Shown piece by piece: positions 1 through 9,360 of a stretch of 64,000 bases of DNA. Source of the stretch: Chryseobacterium sp. W4I1. GTDB lineage: Bacteria > Bacteroidota > Bacteroidia > Flavobacteriales > Weeksellaceae. The stretch lies in assembly GCF_030816115.1 (NCBI RefSeq), contig NZ_JAUSXQ010000001.1:4011001-4075000 (forward strand), in the 5' to 3' direction. Made by a program: the position numbers and the translations under genes. Positions within the stretch are counted from its first letter, which is position 1; each line of letters starts with the position of its first letter. The notes under the pieces were generated by a model. That model was not told where the DNA came from, did not search any database, and saw nothing but the letters and a program-made list of their open reading frames with translations.

Positions 1-606
1 TATGAGTATTCCGTTACTTATCAGATTCAGAATAAATAAAATAAAAAAATAAATATGTTCCGAAACGGTAGTTCTGAAATACAGGATCGGAATGCTCCCG
101 ATAAAAAGGATCAGTAAAGAAACTGAGATCCAGAAGGGTAGATAATTATTAAGCTCCAGTATTTTGTCTGAGTTAAAGGTCTGATATAAAAATAAAATAA
201 TGGAAAACATCAGCAAAAGGATATCCGTATACAGCATACTGAATGAAAAATGGTGTAAAAGATCATCCTCTATATAAAACATAACCCCGATATTGATGAT
301 AAAAATAGCCAGCAAAATCAACTGTATTTTTTTTAAAAGAGGCAGATAAATTAATCTGAAATAGTACAGCAGATACAGGAAAAAGACAAGTATTAAAAAG
401 CCAATTACAAAAAATATCTCGGTAGACCGGTTCGTGGCTTTAAAATAGAAGTAGCAAAAAATATCGATCAGGGAAAGTAATATATAGCCTATGATAAAAA
501 ATAAATTTTCTTTCCAGATTTTTCTGCTTTTGATGATCAGTAAAGCCATCACCACAACGGATATGCCCATTGATATCTGTTTGCCGGTTTCTATGTTCCA
601 GTTCAT
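1..606 (-). CDS. Seven-helix membrane protein, cut by window edge
   Basis: The minus-strand frame is open from an ATG at 606 to the left edge with no stop, giving at least 202 residues. It starts MNWNIETGKQ and has about seven hydrophobic segments separated by short charged loops, so it is an inner-membrane protein. I do not recognise a catalytic motif. Its start lies 10 bases after the stop of the lipoprotein gene at 617-1180, so the two are probably cotranscribed. In Bacteroidota, small seven-helix proteins of this shape are often followed by a sensor kinase gene; any such gene would lie outside the window, so that role is only a guess. The C-terminus is missing. Confidence 0.75.
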   Translation of the reverse strand, partial: MNWNIETGKQISMGISVVVMALLIIKSRKIWKENLFFIIGYILLSLIDIFCYFYFKATNRSTEIFFVIGFLILVFFLYLLYYFRLIYLPLLKKIQLILLAIFIINIGVMFYIEDDLLHHFSFSMLYTDILLLMFSIILFLYQTFNSDKILELNNYLPFWISVSLLILFIGSIPILYFRTTVSEHIYFFILFILNLISNGILI

Positions 607-616
607 GACTTTATTA

Positions 617-1180
617 TTACTGCATTCCTGCTGTAGACACTTTTGGCGGAGGCGCAAGATTGGTCATATTCAGGTATTGCATGTCTGTTACATTAGTGTT
701 TTCATCGGTTGACCTCATTGTTCTGGACATGGCGGTTGTACTGTCTTTTTTCAGGTTTTGAGCAGTTGGCACCAGGAATATGGTCTGATATCCGGCATAT
801 TCCGGTTTTGCCATTTTACTTTTAGGATGATTGATGGGATATTTCCCCATGTAAATTCTGATTCCCGGGTTTTTCAGCTTTTGTTTTTTTGCCGTTTCTT
901 TTACATATTGAATGTAGCCTTCCATATCTTCTACAGAAAACCAGTACCAGCGTGAATCCGGCTCACCATTTCTGTATTTCGTAAGAATGGCATTGTTTGT
1001 CCTGGAATATTCATCATAAAGAACACGGCCCTCACGGGAGCTGATCAGTTTCTTTTTATAGCTGTCACTCACGGGTTCTTTAGGGGGTTCCGAGCAGCGA
1101 GTGCAGCTTAACATGCAAAAACTTAAAATAAGCAACGCAAAAAGCAGGCTTAGATTTTTGATAAAAAAAGGAGTTTTCAT
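617..1180 (-). CDS. Lipoprotein of unknown function
   Basis: A 187-residue protein with a positively charged start, a hydrophobic stretch (about residues 9-24) and a lipobox ending LSC, so it is probably exported and lipidated. The mature part is hydrophilic with no recognised domain; the last 50 residues are rich in Thr, Ser, Asn and Met and look disordered. It is the first gene of a probable two-gene operon with the membrane protein downstream. A good Bacteroidota promoter lies just upstream, implying a leader of roughly 20 bases. Function unknown. Confidence 0.8.
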   Translation of the reverse strand: MKTPFFIKNLSLLFALLILSFCMLSCTRCSEPPKEPVSDSYKKKLISSREGRVLYDEYSRTNNAILTKYRNGEPDSRWYWFSVEDMEGYIQYVKETAKKQKLKNPGIRIYMGKYPINHPKSKMAKPEYAGYQTIFLVPTAQNLKKDSTTAMSRTMRSTDENTNVTDMQYLNMTNLAPPPKVSTAGMQ

Positions 1181-1567
1181 TTTTATGGTTTTTAATTTTA
1201 TAAAACAAAATTAGGCAACTCATCAACTCTGCAAAAGGGGGAAAACACTGTTTTTACACATAATAAAATTACAACATTTTGGTTTGATTTTCAGATAAAT
1301 AAGTAATTTTTGAATAATGCTTATGCAGAGCGGTGTTTAAAAAAGAATTTATATAATTATAACCCATCTACTTTCATTATTGACTTGATTGATTACATGA
1401 ACTGATCCAAGTTAATTCATACTCTGTTTAAATTTTTTTAATAGTTTACCATAAAATAAGGATCAGATCTTAGGTCAAACGATGTAATAATGGCTACCAA
1501 TAGCATATGAAAAATCCTCACATTTAAAAGTAAGGATCTCAATATAATAAACTGATATTTTTATTGA
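1181..1567. other. Gene-free stretch between lipoprotein and hydrolase genes
   Basis: Apart from the promoter at 1206-1234 this 387-base AT-rich stretch shows no convincing open frame, hairpin or repeat. No clear terminator could be found for the hydrolase gene upstream of it on the minus strand. Confidence 0.5.
1206..1234 (-). promoter_or_regulatory. Promoter, TTG-N18-TAATTTTG
   Basis: On the minus strand there is TTG at 1234-1232 and TAATTTTG at 1213-1206, separated by 18 bases, matching the Bacteroidota consensus TTG-N17-23-TAnnTTTG. It sits about 25 bases ahead of the start codon at 1180. Confidence 0.6.
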
Positions 1568-2710
1568 TTAGAAAAACAAATTCAAAGTCGATTTCGCATT
1601 AAGTAAAGCTACTACCTTCGGAGACCAGGTGTTCAGCAAAATACAGATCGTTGTTTTTTGTTTTGGAAAGTAATAGGACTTCCCGCCAAACCCGAAGACA
1701 TGGCCGTCATGACCCAGTGCTACACCTTGGTCAGAATCCAGCTTCATAAGACCAAGTCCATACTGCTTATTGTATTTCAGGTCAGGTTCCAGGCGGTTCA
1801 GATCATTATCAACAAAAGTTTCCAGTTGCTGCATAGAAGCGGGCGTCAGGATCTTACCCGTTATCAGAGCCTCTACAAATCTGGCAATGTTTGAAGCTGT
1901 AGAGATCATTCCGCCGTCTAAAGCACCTTCACCACCAATACCGTTATTGTCTATCTGGGTGACGTCATTCAGGTTGTTTCCTGCCGGATCTTCCGTATAA
2001 TAAGACCGTGTAAGTTTCTTGGGAAGTGTAGTGCTTGCAAATGTATTACGCAGTCCCAGCGGATTGATGACCTTCTGATTCACGACCTCATAGGAAGGTT
2101 TTCCTGTAACCTTTGTAATAATTAGCGAAAGCAAAAGATAATTGGAATTGCTGTAATATCCCTTTCCTACAGGATCATCAGCAGGTTTGTCATAGATTAA
2201 CGTCAGCGTTTGTGCGGCCGAATAATTAACAATACTGCCGTCGAAAACACCAGCGGAAATATCCTGCAAATAATTCCGGATACCCGCCCTGTGATTAAGG
2301 CACTGTTCAATAGTGACTTCATTGGCATTAGCAATACGATCTGTGATACTTTTAGGAAGATATTTATTGATTTTATCCTTAATATTCAGTAATCCTTCCT
2401 CCTGCAGCTTCAGGATCGTTGTTGCGGCAAACATTTTTGTCATACTCCCTACACGCAGCTCTTTATCGACCGTCATAGGACTGTTTTTCTCCCGGTCTGC
2501 TAAACCTCCGCTGCCTCTCCAGGTTCCTTGCGGCGAAATAACGGCAATGCTTACACCTACGGCTCCGGCCTCCATGAATTTGTCTACAATTTTCTGGTAT
2601 TGATCACCATTGGGATGTGTGGCAGATGGGGCAGGCATATTGTCCTGCTCACAAGAATTAGATATAATAAGAACAGCAACTGTTGCTGCAATAAACCTTA
2701 GTTTTGTCAT
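1568..2710 (-). CDS. Serine hydrolase, beta-lactamase / DD-peptidase fold, lipoprotein
   Basis: A 380-residue member of the serine beta-lactamase-like family (class C beta-lactamase / D-alanyl-D-alanine carboxypeptidase relatives). A signal peptide ends in a lipobox (ISNSC, Cys20), so it is probably membrane-anchored in the periplasm or on the surface. The three family motifs are visible: SMTK at about residues 89-92 (nucleophile Ser89, Lys92), YSN at about 186-188, and HDG near residue 337 in place of KTG. These predict an active acyl-serine hydrolase. The substrate cannot be told from sequence: peptidoglycan peptides, D-amino-acid esters and beta-lactams are all possible. It is alone in its transcription unit. 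Confidence 0.88.
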   Translation of the reverse strand: MTKLRFIAATVAVLIISNSCEQDNMPAPSATHPNGDQYQKIVDKFMEAGAVGVSIAVISPQGTWRGSGGLADREKNSPMTVDKELRVGSMTKMFAATTILKLQEEGLLNIKDKINKYLPKSITDRIANANEVTIEQCLNHRAGIRNYLQDISAGVFDGSIVNYSAAQTLTLIYDKPADDPVGKGYYSNSNYLLLSLIITKVTGKPSYEVVNQKVINPLGLRNTFASTTLPKKLTRSYYTEDPAGNNLNDVTQIDNNGIGGEGALDGGMISTASNIARFVEALITGKILTPASMQQLETFVDNDLNRLEPDLKYNKQYGLGLMKLDSDQGVALGHDGHVFGFGGKSYYFPKQKTTICILLNTWSPKVVALLNAKSTLNLFF

Positions 2711-3486
2711 AAGAAATTTTAATATTTTTTGAATGATTGTTTTAGATTAAAACAAAATATTAATGATTAAAATGAGTATCTTAACTTAAGATGGTATTCT
2801 AGTTTTTCTCGTTTTAAAGCTTTCTTATATCGGTTTATTTTGAGGTAAATCTAACAATAAAAACCAGCTCTGAATCAACCGCTGTTTTAAAAATTTGTTA
2901 ATTCTATAAAAAGTGAGTTGGGATCGTTATCTCAATATCCTTTTTTCCTAATTCAGAGTTTTTTTGGTATAAAACAGAGAAGGGAACCACAAACTCAACT
3001 TTTCTCAAATAACTTAATACTTAGAAACTAAATGTCTGGTTTCTGTCGGAAATGCTATTCTAAAAGTGATAATCACCATTGAAAAAGGTTAAATGTTATC
3101 ATCAGCTTATGAGGCCAGCTTTAATCTGATAAAGAGTCAGGGAAGAATGGTAAAATCTCCATAAGAATAATTGATCTCATCAATAGAAACCCCGAAACCT
3201 TTCAATAAAATCACACAATAATATTAGTATTTAAATCTGAAGGGATTCTGTTTCGCTTCCAAGGCAGCTTTAAAAAAAATTCCAGAAAAGTCAAAATTGA
3301 TTTTCAACACGTCAAGTTCTGTCGCTTTCAGCTCTGATATTTGCTCCAAGAAAAACACAGAAATGAGAACTGATATTAAATCCAATGGTGGATATCCTTT
3401 AGCAGACACCACCTTAAAAAATAGGCTAGCACCTGAAGTTGTTCTACTAAAAAGAATCTTCAAATTTAATTAAAGAAAGAAAAATA
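2711..3486. other. Long gene-free stretch ahead of the 1241-residue gene
   Basis: 776 AT-rich bases with no gene I can support. A 79-codon minus-strand frame at 3224-3463 has no ribosome-binding context or recognisable family and is probably chance. I see no tRNA, no strong terminator hairpin and no clear consensus promoter. The stretch is unusually long for this gene-dense window and may hold divergent promoters or decayed sequence at the edge of an accessory block. Confidence 0.4.
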
Positions 3487-6400
3487 ATGTCAACAAATAA
3501 CACACCAACGCCTCCGGCATTTACCATCGGGGAATCCTTAATAGGAAAAGGGATTATTAACTACAAATCAACAAACAATATGGATACAGAAAACACGCCA
3601 ACACAAACACTCTTCAGGTTTGTAAGCCTGCGAAGCCCTCAGCTATCTGATGAGAACGAACAGAGCAAGAGGTTTATGCTTGCACCGCAACAACTAAAAG
3701 ACGATGAAACTTTTTACAAGCCAGTGGTAAATGCTGTAGGTTCAAAACATAGAAAACGTATTGAATGCGCCGCCGCTTTTGCTAATAATCCAAAATGTAT
3801 TTCGTCTGGTCCTAATAGCACGTATAGCCTGGAAAGTTTTAAAATAACTTACGCTAGAGATTATCAATTTGCAGTTTGGCTTGTAAGAAATAAAGAGACC
3901 TGCGCTTACGGGGAATTTTTGGATAAGAAATCTGAGATCTATGACAATCAGCTTTTTCCAACCCCTGAATCAATAGATCTCTGGAACAACCTAATTTATC
4001 AGGTAATTGCTCAAAAGGACTTCTATATCAAAGAAATGGTCATACAGATACTTTTAACACAGCACGTTTTTTCTGCAACCAATGAAGAGGAATTAAGAAT
4101 TCTTCTGAATGCCCAGGTTGTACTTCCTAAAGAATTAATGCTGGACGAAACTGCCTCTGGATATCAAATGCTTTCAAAAGCAGTTGACGACGAATTTAAA
4201 CAAACTGTTCCGACTGAAGAAATGAAAAAACAGCAGCAGATTTCTGAGGGACAAGTAAAGCTCGGAAGATATGAAAGCCTGGCAAAGAATTTATCTCTCT
4301 TGGAGAAACAGTATAGAGATGAATATCAGAAAGAATATGATATTAGATATGAAGAGCATCAGGTAAGAATAGCGCCAATTATTAACGACTACAATAAGGA
4401 AGTAGCCGCAAATAGGGATAAATATTGTCCGACAAGAGCTCCCGGTGTAGCATATGATCCTAAAGATCCTTGTCAGCAGATTCCGAAAGTACCGGAACCG
4501 GTATTACCGAAATTAGATTTTCAGTTTCGTCCTGAAATTGAAGCAGAATATCTGGTATCGGTATTAAAACCTGAAAATCTAGACACCTTATTGGATGTTT
4601 TAGGATTTGAATTTCAAAATGTATCATCTGATAAAGAAAGAGCTGCTACAGGAGGAATTTCAGAACTTCATCAATTACTGGAAGGTAGAAATACTTTTTC
4701 TGAGATCAGCGCTTTAATCACAGAAGTAAAAGAAAACACCAACAGAATCATTGCACAGAATACAGAGACTAATACTGAAGTCTATACAAGTATCGGTGGA
4801 GTTATTGTTCCAATGGCAAGAACCGTTACTGTGCCTTTTACCTATCAGTTATGTCCAAAAGATATGTTCAGATTTTATGGGCTTGATATGGCGTTAAATG
4901 TTCCGGATGCCTCTTGGGATATTTCAGAAGTGTATCACGAATTAGTTAGCACTAATTTCCCAGTCAGAAGAGGAACTGAATTCATTAAATCCAGAAACGG
5001 GAATACTATTTTCTTGAATAATCTTTTAGGACAGGGAGTAGATTTCTCAGAATTTGAAGGTGCCTCATTTTATGTTGAAGTGTATTTTACTAACGGTAGA
5101 GTAGCTAAATTTAAAACACCGGGAATTACAGTAAAAAATTGTATTTCATCTAAATTTGATCTGGAGATTGAAGAAACAGAAAACCCTCCTGTGACGATTG
5201 ATGATGAACAAAATTTTATCCCTTCCGGATTTGGCTTTAAACAAATTGGAATTGCTGATTATCTGAAAGTCGAGCAAAGTACCCATGCCTATGTAGAGGG
5301 AGAAGTCGCTCACATTGAGAATATCATGGCAAGGGAATACCGTGAAAAATCTACGAGAAAACTGAGAAGAAGCGAAAATACAACAACCTCATCTTCAGAT
5401 ACTGAAAGAGAGCAGCTTTCAGATACAACGACAGCCAACCGTTTTGAAATGCAGTCTGAGGTTTCTAAAATCTTACAGGAATCCAATGATTTTGCTGGTT
5501 TTGCTAACGCTAATTTTAAAGTAGGTCCTTCTTTCTCAATGAACGTAGGTGCAAATTATGCCAATCACAGATCCAAAGACGAAAGCACGAGACAGGCTGT
5601 CACACAGGCTCAGGATATTACGGCAAGGGCAATGGATAGAATTGTCACAAAAGTTCATGAAGAAAGAATTGAGAAAATTATTGATGAGTTCGAAGAAAAC
5701 AATTCTCATGGATTTGATAACCGAAAAGGTGATAAAAATGTAGTAGGCGTTTACCGATGGGTAGATAAGCTGATGAAAAACCAGATCTATAACTACGGTA
5801 AGCGAATGATGTTTGAATTCATGGTTCCCGAACCTGCTAAACTACATTTATTGGGAATGACTTCTCAGAAAAACCCTGATCAGATTGATCTTATTAAACC
5901 GGAAGATCCAAGGACATCTGCTGTGATGAAAATGGAAAATTACGGGGCATTAGAATCAGATGCTGTTTTAAAATACTGGGCAGCAAAATATAATGTTGAA
6001 GTGCCTGAAAAGCCTGTAGAAAATTACAGCATAGGAAAATCATTAAGTGGCCAGTTTACAGATGAACATAGCGCAATACAGAATGCAGCTTTTAAAGATG
6101 AAATTCAGATTCCGGACAATTATGTGGCGGTAAGCTGCTTGGCAGGATATAGTGCAGCAGGAGATAGCAGTCAGTCTGCCATGTGTATTATGATAGGGGA
6201 TCAGGATTTCTTCCATCATGGTTTCTGGTCGCAGTTAAAATTCTATCCAAGAAAACCTTTTGCCCAGCCATACTCAAAATCGGTTCCCATTTCTGCTACT
6301 TTTTATGAGATTTTCTCAGGATCAGCCAATTGTATTGTAGATCTTCAGTTGACAAAGGAAGCTAAAAATACGTGGTATCAGAAAGTATTTAAGGCGATTA

Positions 6401-7212
6401 TGGATGCTTACGAAGATGCGCTTGTAGAATATAACAATAAGCTTGCAGAAGAGAAGAGTAAGGCTGTAGAGATCAAAGGTTCAAATCCGGCATTCTACCG
6501 TCAGATTGAAAATACAATTTTACGTAAAAACTGTATTTCTTATATGGCAGACAGAGCAACAGGATCAACACACGGATATGGCCTGGAAGGCTTAACAAGT
6601 GGCTCTTCTTTCAGCAATTATGAAACGGTTTTAAATAGTGATCTTGATAAATACACTGCTTTTGTGAAATTTATGGAGCAGGCTTTTGAATGGGAAAATC
6701 TTTCCTACAACCTGTATCCTTATTATTGGGGAAGCAAACAAAACTGGCTGAATCTTTACCAGTCAGAAGATACCGATCCGCTATTCAGAGCTTTCATGCA
6801 GAGTGGTATGGCCAGAGTGGTAGTGACTGTACGCCCAGGATTTGAAGAAACAGTGCAATTCTACCTGGCAACCGGAAAAATCTGGAATGGAGGAGAAGTT
6901 CCTGTCATTGGAGACGAACTTTATTTGTCTATTGCTGACGAAATGAAAGAACCAAAAGGTCTGAAACAAGGAAAAGCATGGATCACAAGACTTCCTACTG
7001 CTCTGAATATCCTTCAGGCAGAAAGTATCGGACTGAAAGTAAAACATGCATTGCCATTCAGTACTGAAAATCCGGATGATTTTGAAGTGCCTTCCGAAGT
7101 GATTACAGAAGAGAAATTCAATTTTGAGCATAATACGAACCTTTTAGGTGTTCAGGAACCTGCAACATCATCTGAGAAAGTGATTTCCGGAGATTGGCAG
7201 CAGATTAATTAA
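3487..7212 (+). CDS. Very large protein of unknown function, first gene of a tail-like/accessory block
   Basis: A 1241-residue soluble protein without signal peptide or clear membrane helix. Residues about 255-300 are charged and helix-prone. A segment near 610-650 is rich in Arg, Ser, Thr and Glu (AREYREKSTRKLRRSEN, then SSSDTEREQ), followed by an alternating Gly/Ala/Asn stretch and a helical region up to about 740. The last third contains YPYYWG, RPGFEE and TGKIWNGG, motifs I recall from large uncharacterised proteins of several phyla but cannot name. The next gene starts 25 bases later and encodes a tail-fibre-like SGNH protein, so the two are almost certainly cotranscribed. A structural part of a contractile or tail-derived particle, or a surface or secreted effector carrier, are possibilities. 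Coding is certain; function is unknown. Confidence 0.85.
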   Translation: MSTNNTPTPPAFTIGESLIGKGIINYKSTNNMDTENTPTQTLFRFVSLRSPQLSDENEQSKRFMLAPQQLKDDETFYKPVVNAVGSKHRKRIECAAAFANNPKCISSGPNSTYSLESFKITYARDYQFAVWLVRNKETCAYGEFLDKKSEIYDNQLFPTPESIDLWNNLIYQVIAQKDFYIKEMVIQILLTQHVFSATNEEELRILLNAQVVLPKELMLDETASGYQMLSKAVDDEFKQTVPTEEMKKQQQISEGQVKLGRYESLAKNLSLLEKQYRDEYQKEYDIRYEEHQVRIAPIINDYNKEVAANRDKYCPTRAPGVAYDPKDPCQQIPKVPEPVLPKLDFQFRPEIEAEYLVSVLKPENLDTLLDVLGFEFQNVSSDKERAATGGISELHQLLEGRNTFSEISALITEVKENTNRIIAQNTETNTEVYTSIGGVIVPMARTVTVPFTYQLCPKDMFRFYGLDMALNVPDASWDISEVYHELVSTNFPVRRGTEFIKSRNGNTIFLNNLLGQGVDFSEFEGASFYVEVYFTNGRVAKFKTPGITVKNCISSKFDLEIEETENPPVTIDDEQNFIPSGFGFKQIGIADYLKVEQSTHAYVEGEVAHIENIMAREYREKSTRKLRRSENTTTSSSDTEREQLSDTTTANRFEMQSEVSKILQESNDFAGFANANFKVGPSFSMNVGANYANHRSKDESTRQAVTQAQDITARAMDRIVTKVHEERIEKIIDEFEENNSHGFDNRKGDKNVVGVYRWVDKLMKNQIYNYGKRMMFEFMVPEPAKLHLLGMTSQKNPDQIDLIKPEDPRTSAVMKMENYGALESDAVLKYWAAKYNVEVPEKPVENYSIGKSLSGQFTDEHSAIQNAAFKDEIQIPDNYVAVSCLAGYSAAGDSSQSAMCIMIGDQDFFHHGFWSQLKFYPRKPFAQPYSKSVPISATFYEIFSGSANCIVDLQLTKEAKNTWYQKVFKAIMDAYEDALVEYNNKLAEEKSKAVEIKGSNPAFYRQIENTILRKNCISYMADRATGSTHGYGLEGLTSGSSFSNYETVLNSDLDKYTAFVKFMEQAFEWENLSYNLYPYYWGSKQNWLNLYQSEDTDPLFRAFMQSGMARVVVTVRPGFEETVQFYLATGKIWNGGEVPVIGDELYLSIADEMKEPKGLKQGKAWITRLPTALNILQAESIGLKVKHALPFSTENPDDFEVPSEVITEEKFNFEHNTNLLGVQEPATSSEKVISGDWQQIN

Positions 7213-7237
7213 TCACATTTAACTAAAAACAAAAAAT

Positions 7238-9076
7238 ATGTCTACTATAGGAAAAATTATTAGAGTAAATGCATTACCTCCGCAAGGGCAAAGGGAAACC
7301 AATGTTATTTACCAAGTAGCTGAACCCGGTTCAGCTACTTATACAGACTATGCCATTGATGAAAATGGAGATATGAAAACTCCGGCAGCTGCTAACGTAT
7401 CTCCACTTTTTAATCCCAATACTAATATTGAAGCTCAAGGCGGGCAACAAATTTCAGAATATGTATCAAAAAGAGTAGAAATTCAAGATACAGTTTTTAT
7501 AAATAGTTCAATTGAAAGTGACGCGAAGCAAGTAACCGCATCTGGCTTAGTTACCACTACTGCTGTGTCCAATGTTCGGGGTGTATCAATTTCCATCGGA
7601 GTCGTACCGAATACTTTTAATAAAATTTATGTGTCATTTGCTCAAGATTCTGTAACTCCAATAACTGAAATAGAAGTGCGCTTATTTCAGGGTAAAAAAG
7701 TTGATGGTACATTAATTGCGAAAAAAAGACAGACGGTAACTGCATCGACAACTAATGACTTTACTACTACTGTTCAATTTGATTCTAATATACAGTATAG
7801 CGGTGAATTGTGGATTCAGATTCTTACAAATAATCCTTTTTCATACAAGAGGGTTGCAACTGCTACGCGTACATCAGCCTTAGGATATGGCGCTCCATTT
7901 GTCACAACTATAAATGATCTAAATGCAACTTCTTTTCCCAATTCGCAGGGATATGTAGATATGTATGTAGAATTCAATAGAATTGATGGAGGTATTAAAC
8001 TTACAGATGAAGGAAAGTCGGTTGTAATAAACCCTTTAACAGGCGATAAGAAGAGCATAAATATTACGGGTAATTATACGGCGCTAAACAATTACTTAAA
8101 AAGTGATGGAACAATGTCGAATTCTCAAAATTGGAGAACTACTGAAATGATGTTTCTATCGCCGGGAAATTATGAGTTTTATGGAAAAAATACAACTATT
8201 TCCGTTGGAGTAGTTGGTTATAAGGCTGATAATTCAGTAGTGGCTTTAGTACCAACAGGAGATTTTTCAATAACTCCTTATCCTTTTAATATTACAGATG
8301 ATATTGTTTCTATACGTGCGTGTGGATATATAGACCAGCCCCCCAAAATTATTAAGAAAGGGTTTTTGATCAAAAATGATTTTTTAACTGCTGATAAAAG
8401 AATTCAAGTTCCTTTAACTTGGAATTGCGTTGGGCATTCAATTTGGGCATATGATGGTGTTGCAATATCAGAGACAAATGTTTATGAAGGAATTCAAACA
8501 CTTGTAAAGCGTATTTTTAAATTTGAAGGTTATAATAAATACTGTTATTCAGGATTTTCGCTTGGTGCTACAGCCTTGGATGATGCTAACTCTTTAGCTT
8601 TACGCTTGAACGTTTTCACCGATGCAAGCGTAGGATTTTGGACTATTGACACTATAACGAACGATTTTAAACGAAATATTCCTATTGGAACTATTTCAGA
8701 TTATGACAATTCAACAGGTGTGCTGACTTATTATGGTGCTTTGCGGGCATTCCGTGATAGAGTTGTTGCGTTGCAGCCCAACGGATATAATTCACCGGTG
8801 ATAGCGTTTAACGCTTTGAAACGAAATAATTCTGGCTATACATCCACCTCAGCAAATACAAAAGGTCACACACTATTAAATTATGAAGCAGCAATTATGA
8901 CAATTTGTGCACTTAATGGGTGGGATTTTGTAGATCAATATAGACAATCCGAAATCACGGATGAAACATTAATGATTACAACTAATGACGGTTTGCACCC
9001 TAATAATTTCGGATATAAATTAGTGGCAAAGTCTGTGATTAATGCTATTTGGCGATTAGTAAAGAGTTTAAAATGA
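7238..9076 (+). CDS. Tail-fibre-like protein with C-terminal SGNH/GDSL hydrolase domain
   Basis: A 612-residue protein. The N-terminal 60 residues (starting MSTIGKIIRVNALPPQGQRE, then an EPGSATYTDYAIDENGD segment) resemble the start of tail-fibre or receptor-binding proteins in flavobacterial prophages. The middle (about 100-380) is rich in beta-strand-type Thr/Asn/Val sequence. The C-terminal ~220 residues form an SGNH hydrolase: block I is VGHSIW (catalytic Ser near residue 401; the usual Asp before it is His), a Gly block is at YSGFSLG, and DGLHPNNFGY near 583-592 supplies the Asp/His pair. SGNH domains on tail fibres remove acyl or acetyl groups from surface polysaccharide. No signal peptide is present. 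It follows the 1241-residue gene closely, with no integrase or capsid genes nearby, so a tailocin-like or secretion-related use is inference. Confidence 0.82.
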   Translation: MSTIGKIIRVNALPPQGQRETNVIYQVAEPGSATYTDYAIDENGDMKTPAAANVSPLFNPNTNIEAQGGQQISEYVSKRVEIQDTVFINSSIESDAKQVTASGLVTTTAVSNVRGVSISIGVVPNTFNKIYVSFAQDSVTPITEIEVRLFQGKKVDGTLIAKKRQTVTASTTNDFTTTVQFDSNIQYSGELWIQILTNNPFSYKRVATATRTSALGYGAPFVTTINDLNATSFPNSQGYVDMYVEFNRIDGGIKLTDEGKSVVINPLTGDKKSINITGNYTALNNYLKSDGTMSNSQNWRTTEMMFLSPGNYEFYGKNTTISVGVVGYKADNSVVALVPTGDFSITPYPFNITDDIVSIRACGYIDQPPKIIKKGFLIKNDFLTADKRIQVPLTWNCVGHSIWAYDGVAISETNVYEGIQTLVKRIFKFEGYNKYCYSGFSLGATALDDANSLALRLNVFTDASVGFWTIDTITNDFKRNIPIGTISDYDNSTGVLTYYGALRAFRDRVVALQPNGYNSPVIAFNALKRNNSGYTSTSANTKGHTLLNYEAAIMTICALNGWDFVDQYRQSEITDETLMITTNDGLHPNNFGYKLVAKSVINAIWRLVKSLK

Positions 9077-9242
9077 AATGTACTTAATTAAAGTGAAATT
9101 TATTTCTCCTAGTCTAAGTTATTAGGATGTAACCCATGCACAGTGTATTTATTAAGGTTTTGTCTCTTTAGGCAGGGAAAAGAATTACGACTGGATGCAT
9201 TTCTAGTTTGGAAATTTTAAACGTGATTTAAAATTAAATTAA

Positions 9243-9275
9243 AAAGCCTTTCAAACACAACTGAAAGGCTTTATT
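9243..9275 (+). terminator. Rho-independent terminator after the SGNH gene
   Basis: An 11-bp perfect stem (AAAGCCTTTCA at 9243-9253 with TGAAAGGCTTT at 9262-9272) and an 8-base loop. The stem itself supplies the T-rich end. It lies 167 bases after the SGNH stop and separates that unit from the toxin-like gene. Confidence 0.75.
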
Positions 9276-9312
9276 ATAGTTGACGCAATTATACTGTTTT
9301 TTTCTTTACATT

Positions 9313-9320
9313 TAGTTTTG
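9313..9320 (+). promoter_or_regulatory. Probable -7 box TAGTTTTG of the toxin-like gene
   Basis: TAGTTTTG fits TAnnTTTG exactly, directly after the terminator and 41 bases before the ATG at 9361. A weak CTG 17 bases upstream could act as the distal box; a true TTG is 30 bases away. This suggests the toxin-like pair is transcribed on its own. Confidence 0.4.
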
Positions 9321-9360
9321 CGAAAATTTACGATTAGATTTGCAGAAAGGTTTGAGAGCA

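Noticed and set aside
3224..3463. 79-codon minus-strand frame ahead of the 1241-residue gene
   Set aside because: No family, no ribosome-binding context and low-complexity hydrophobic composition; probably a chance frame in AT-rich noncoding DNA.
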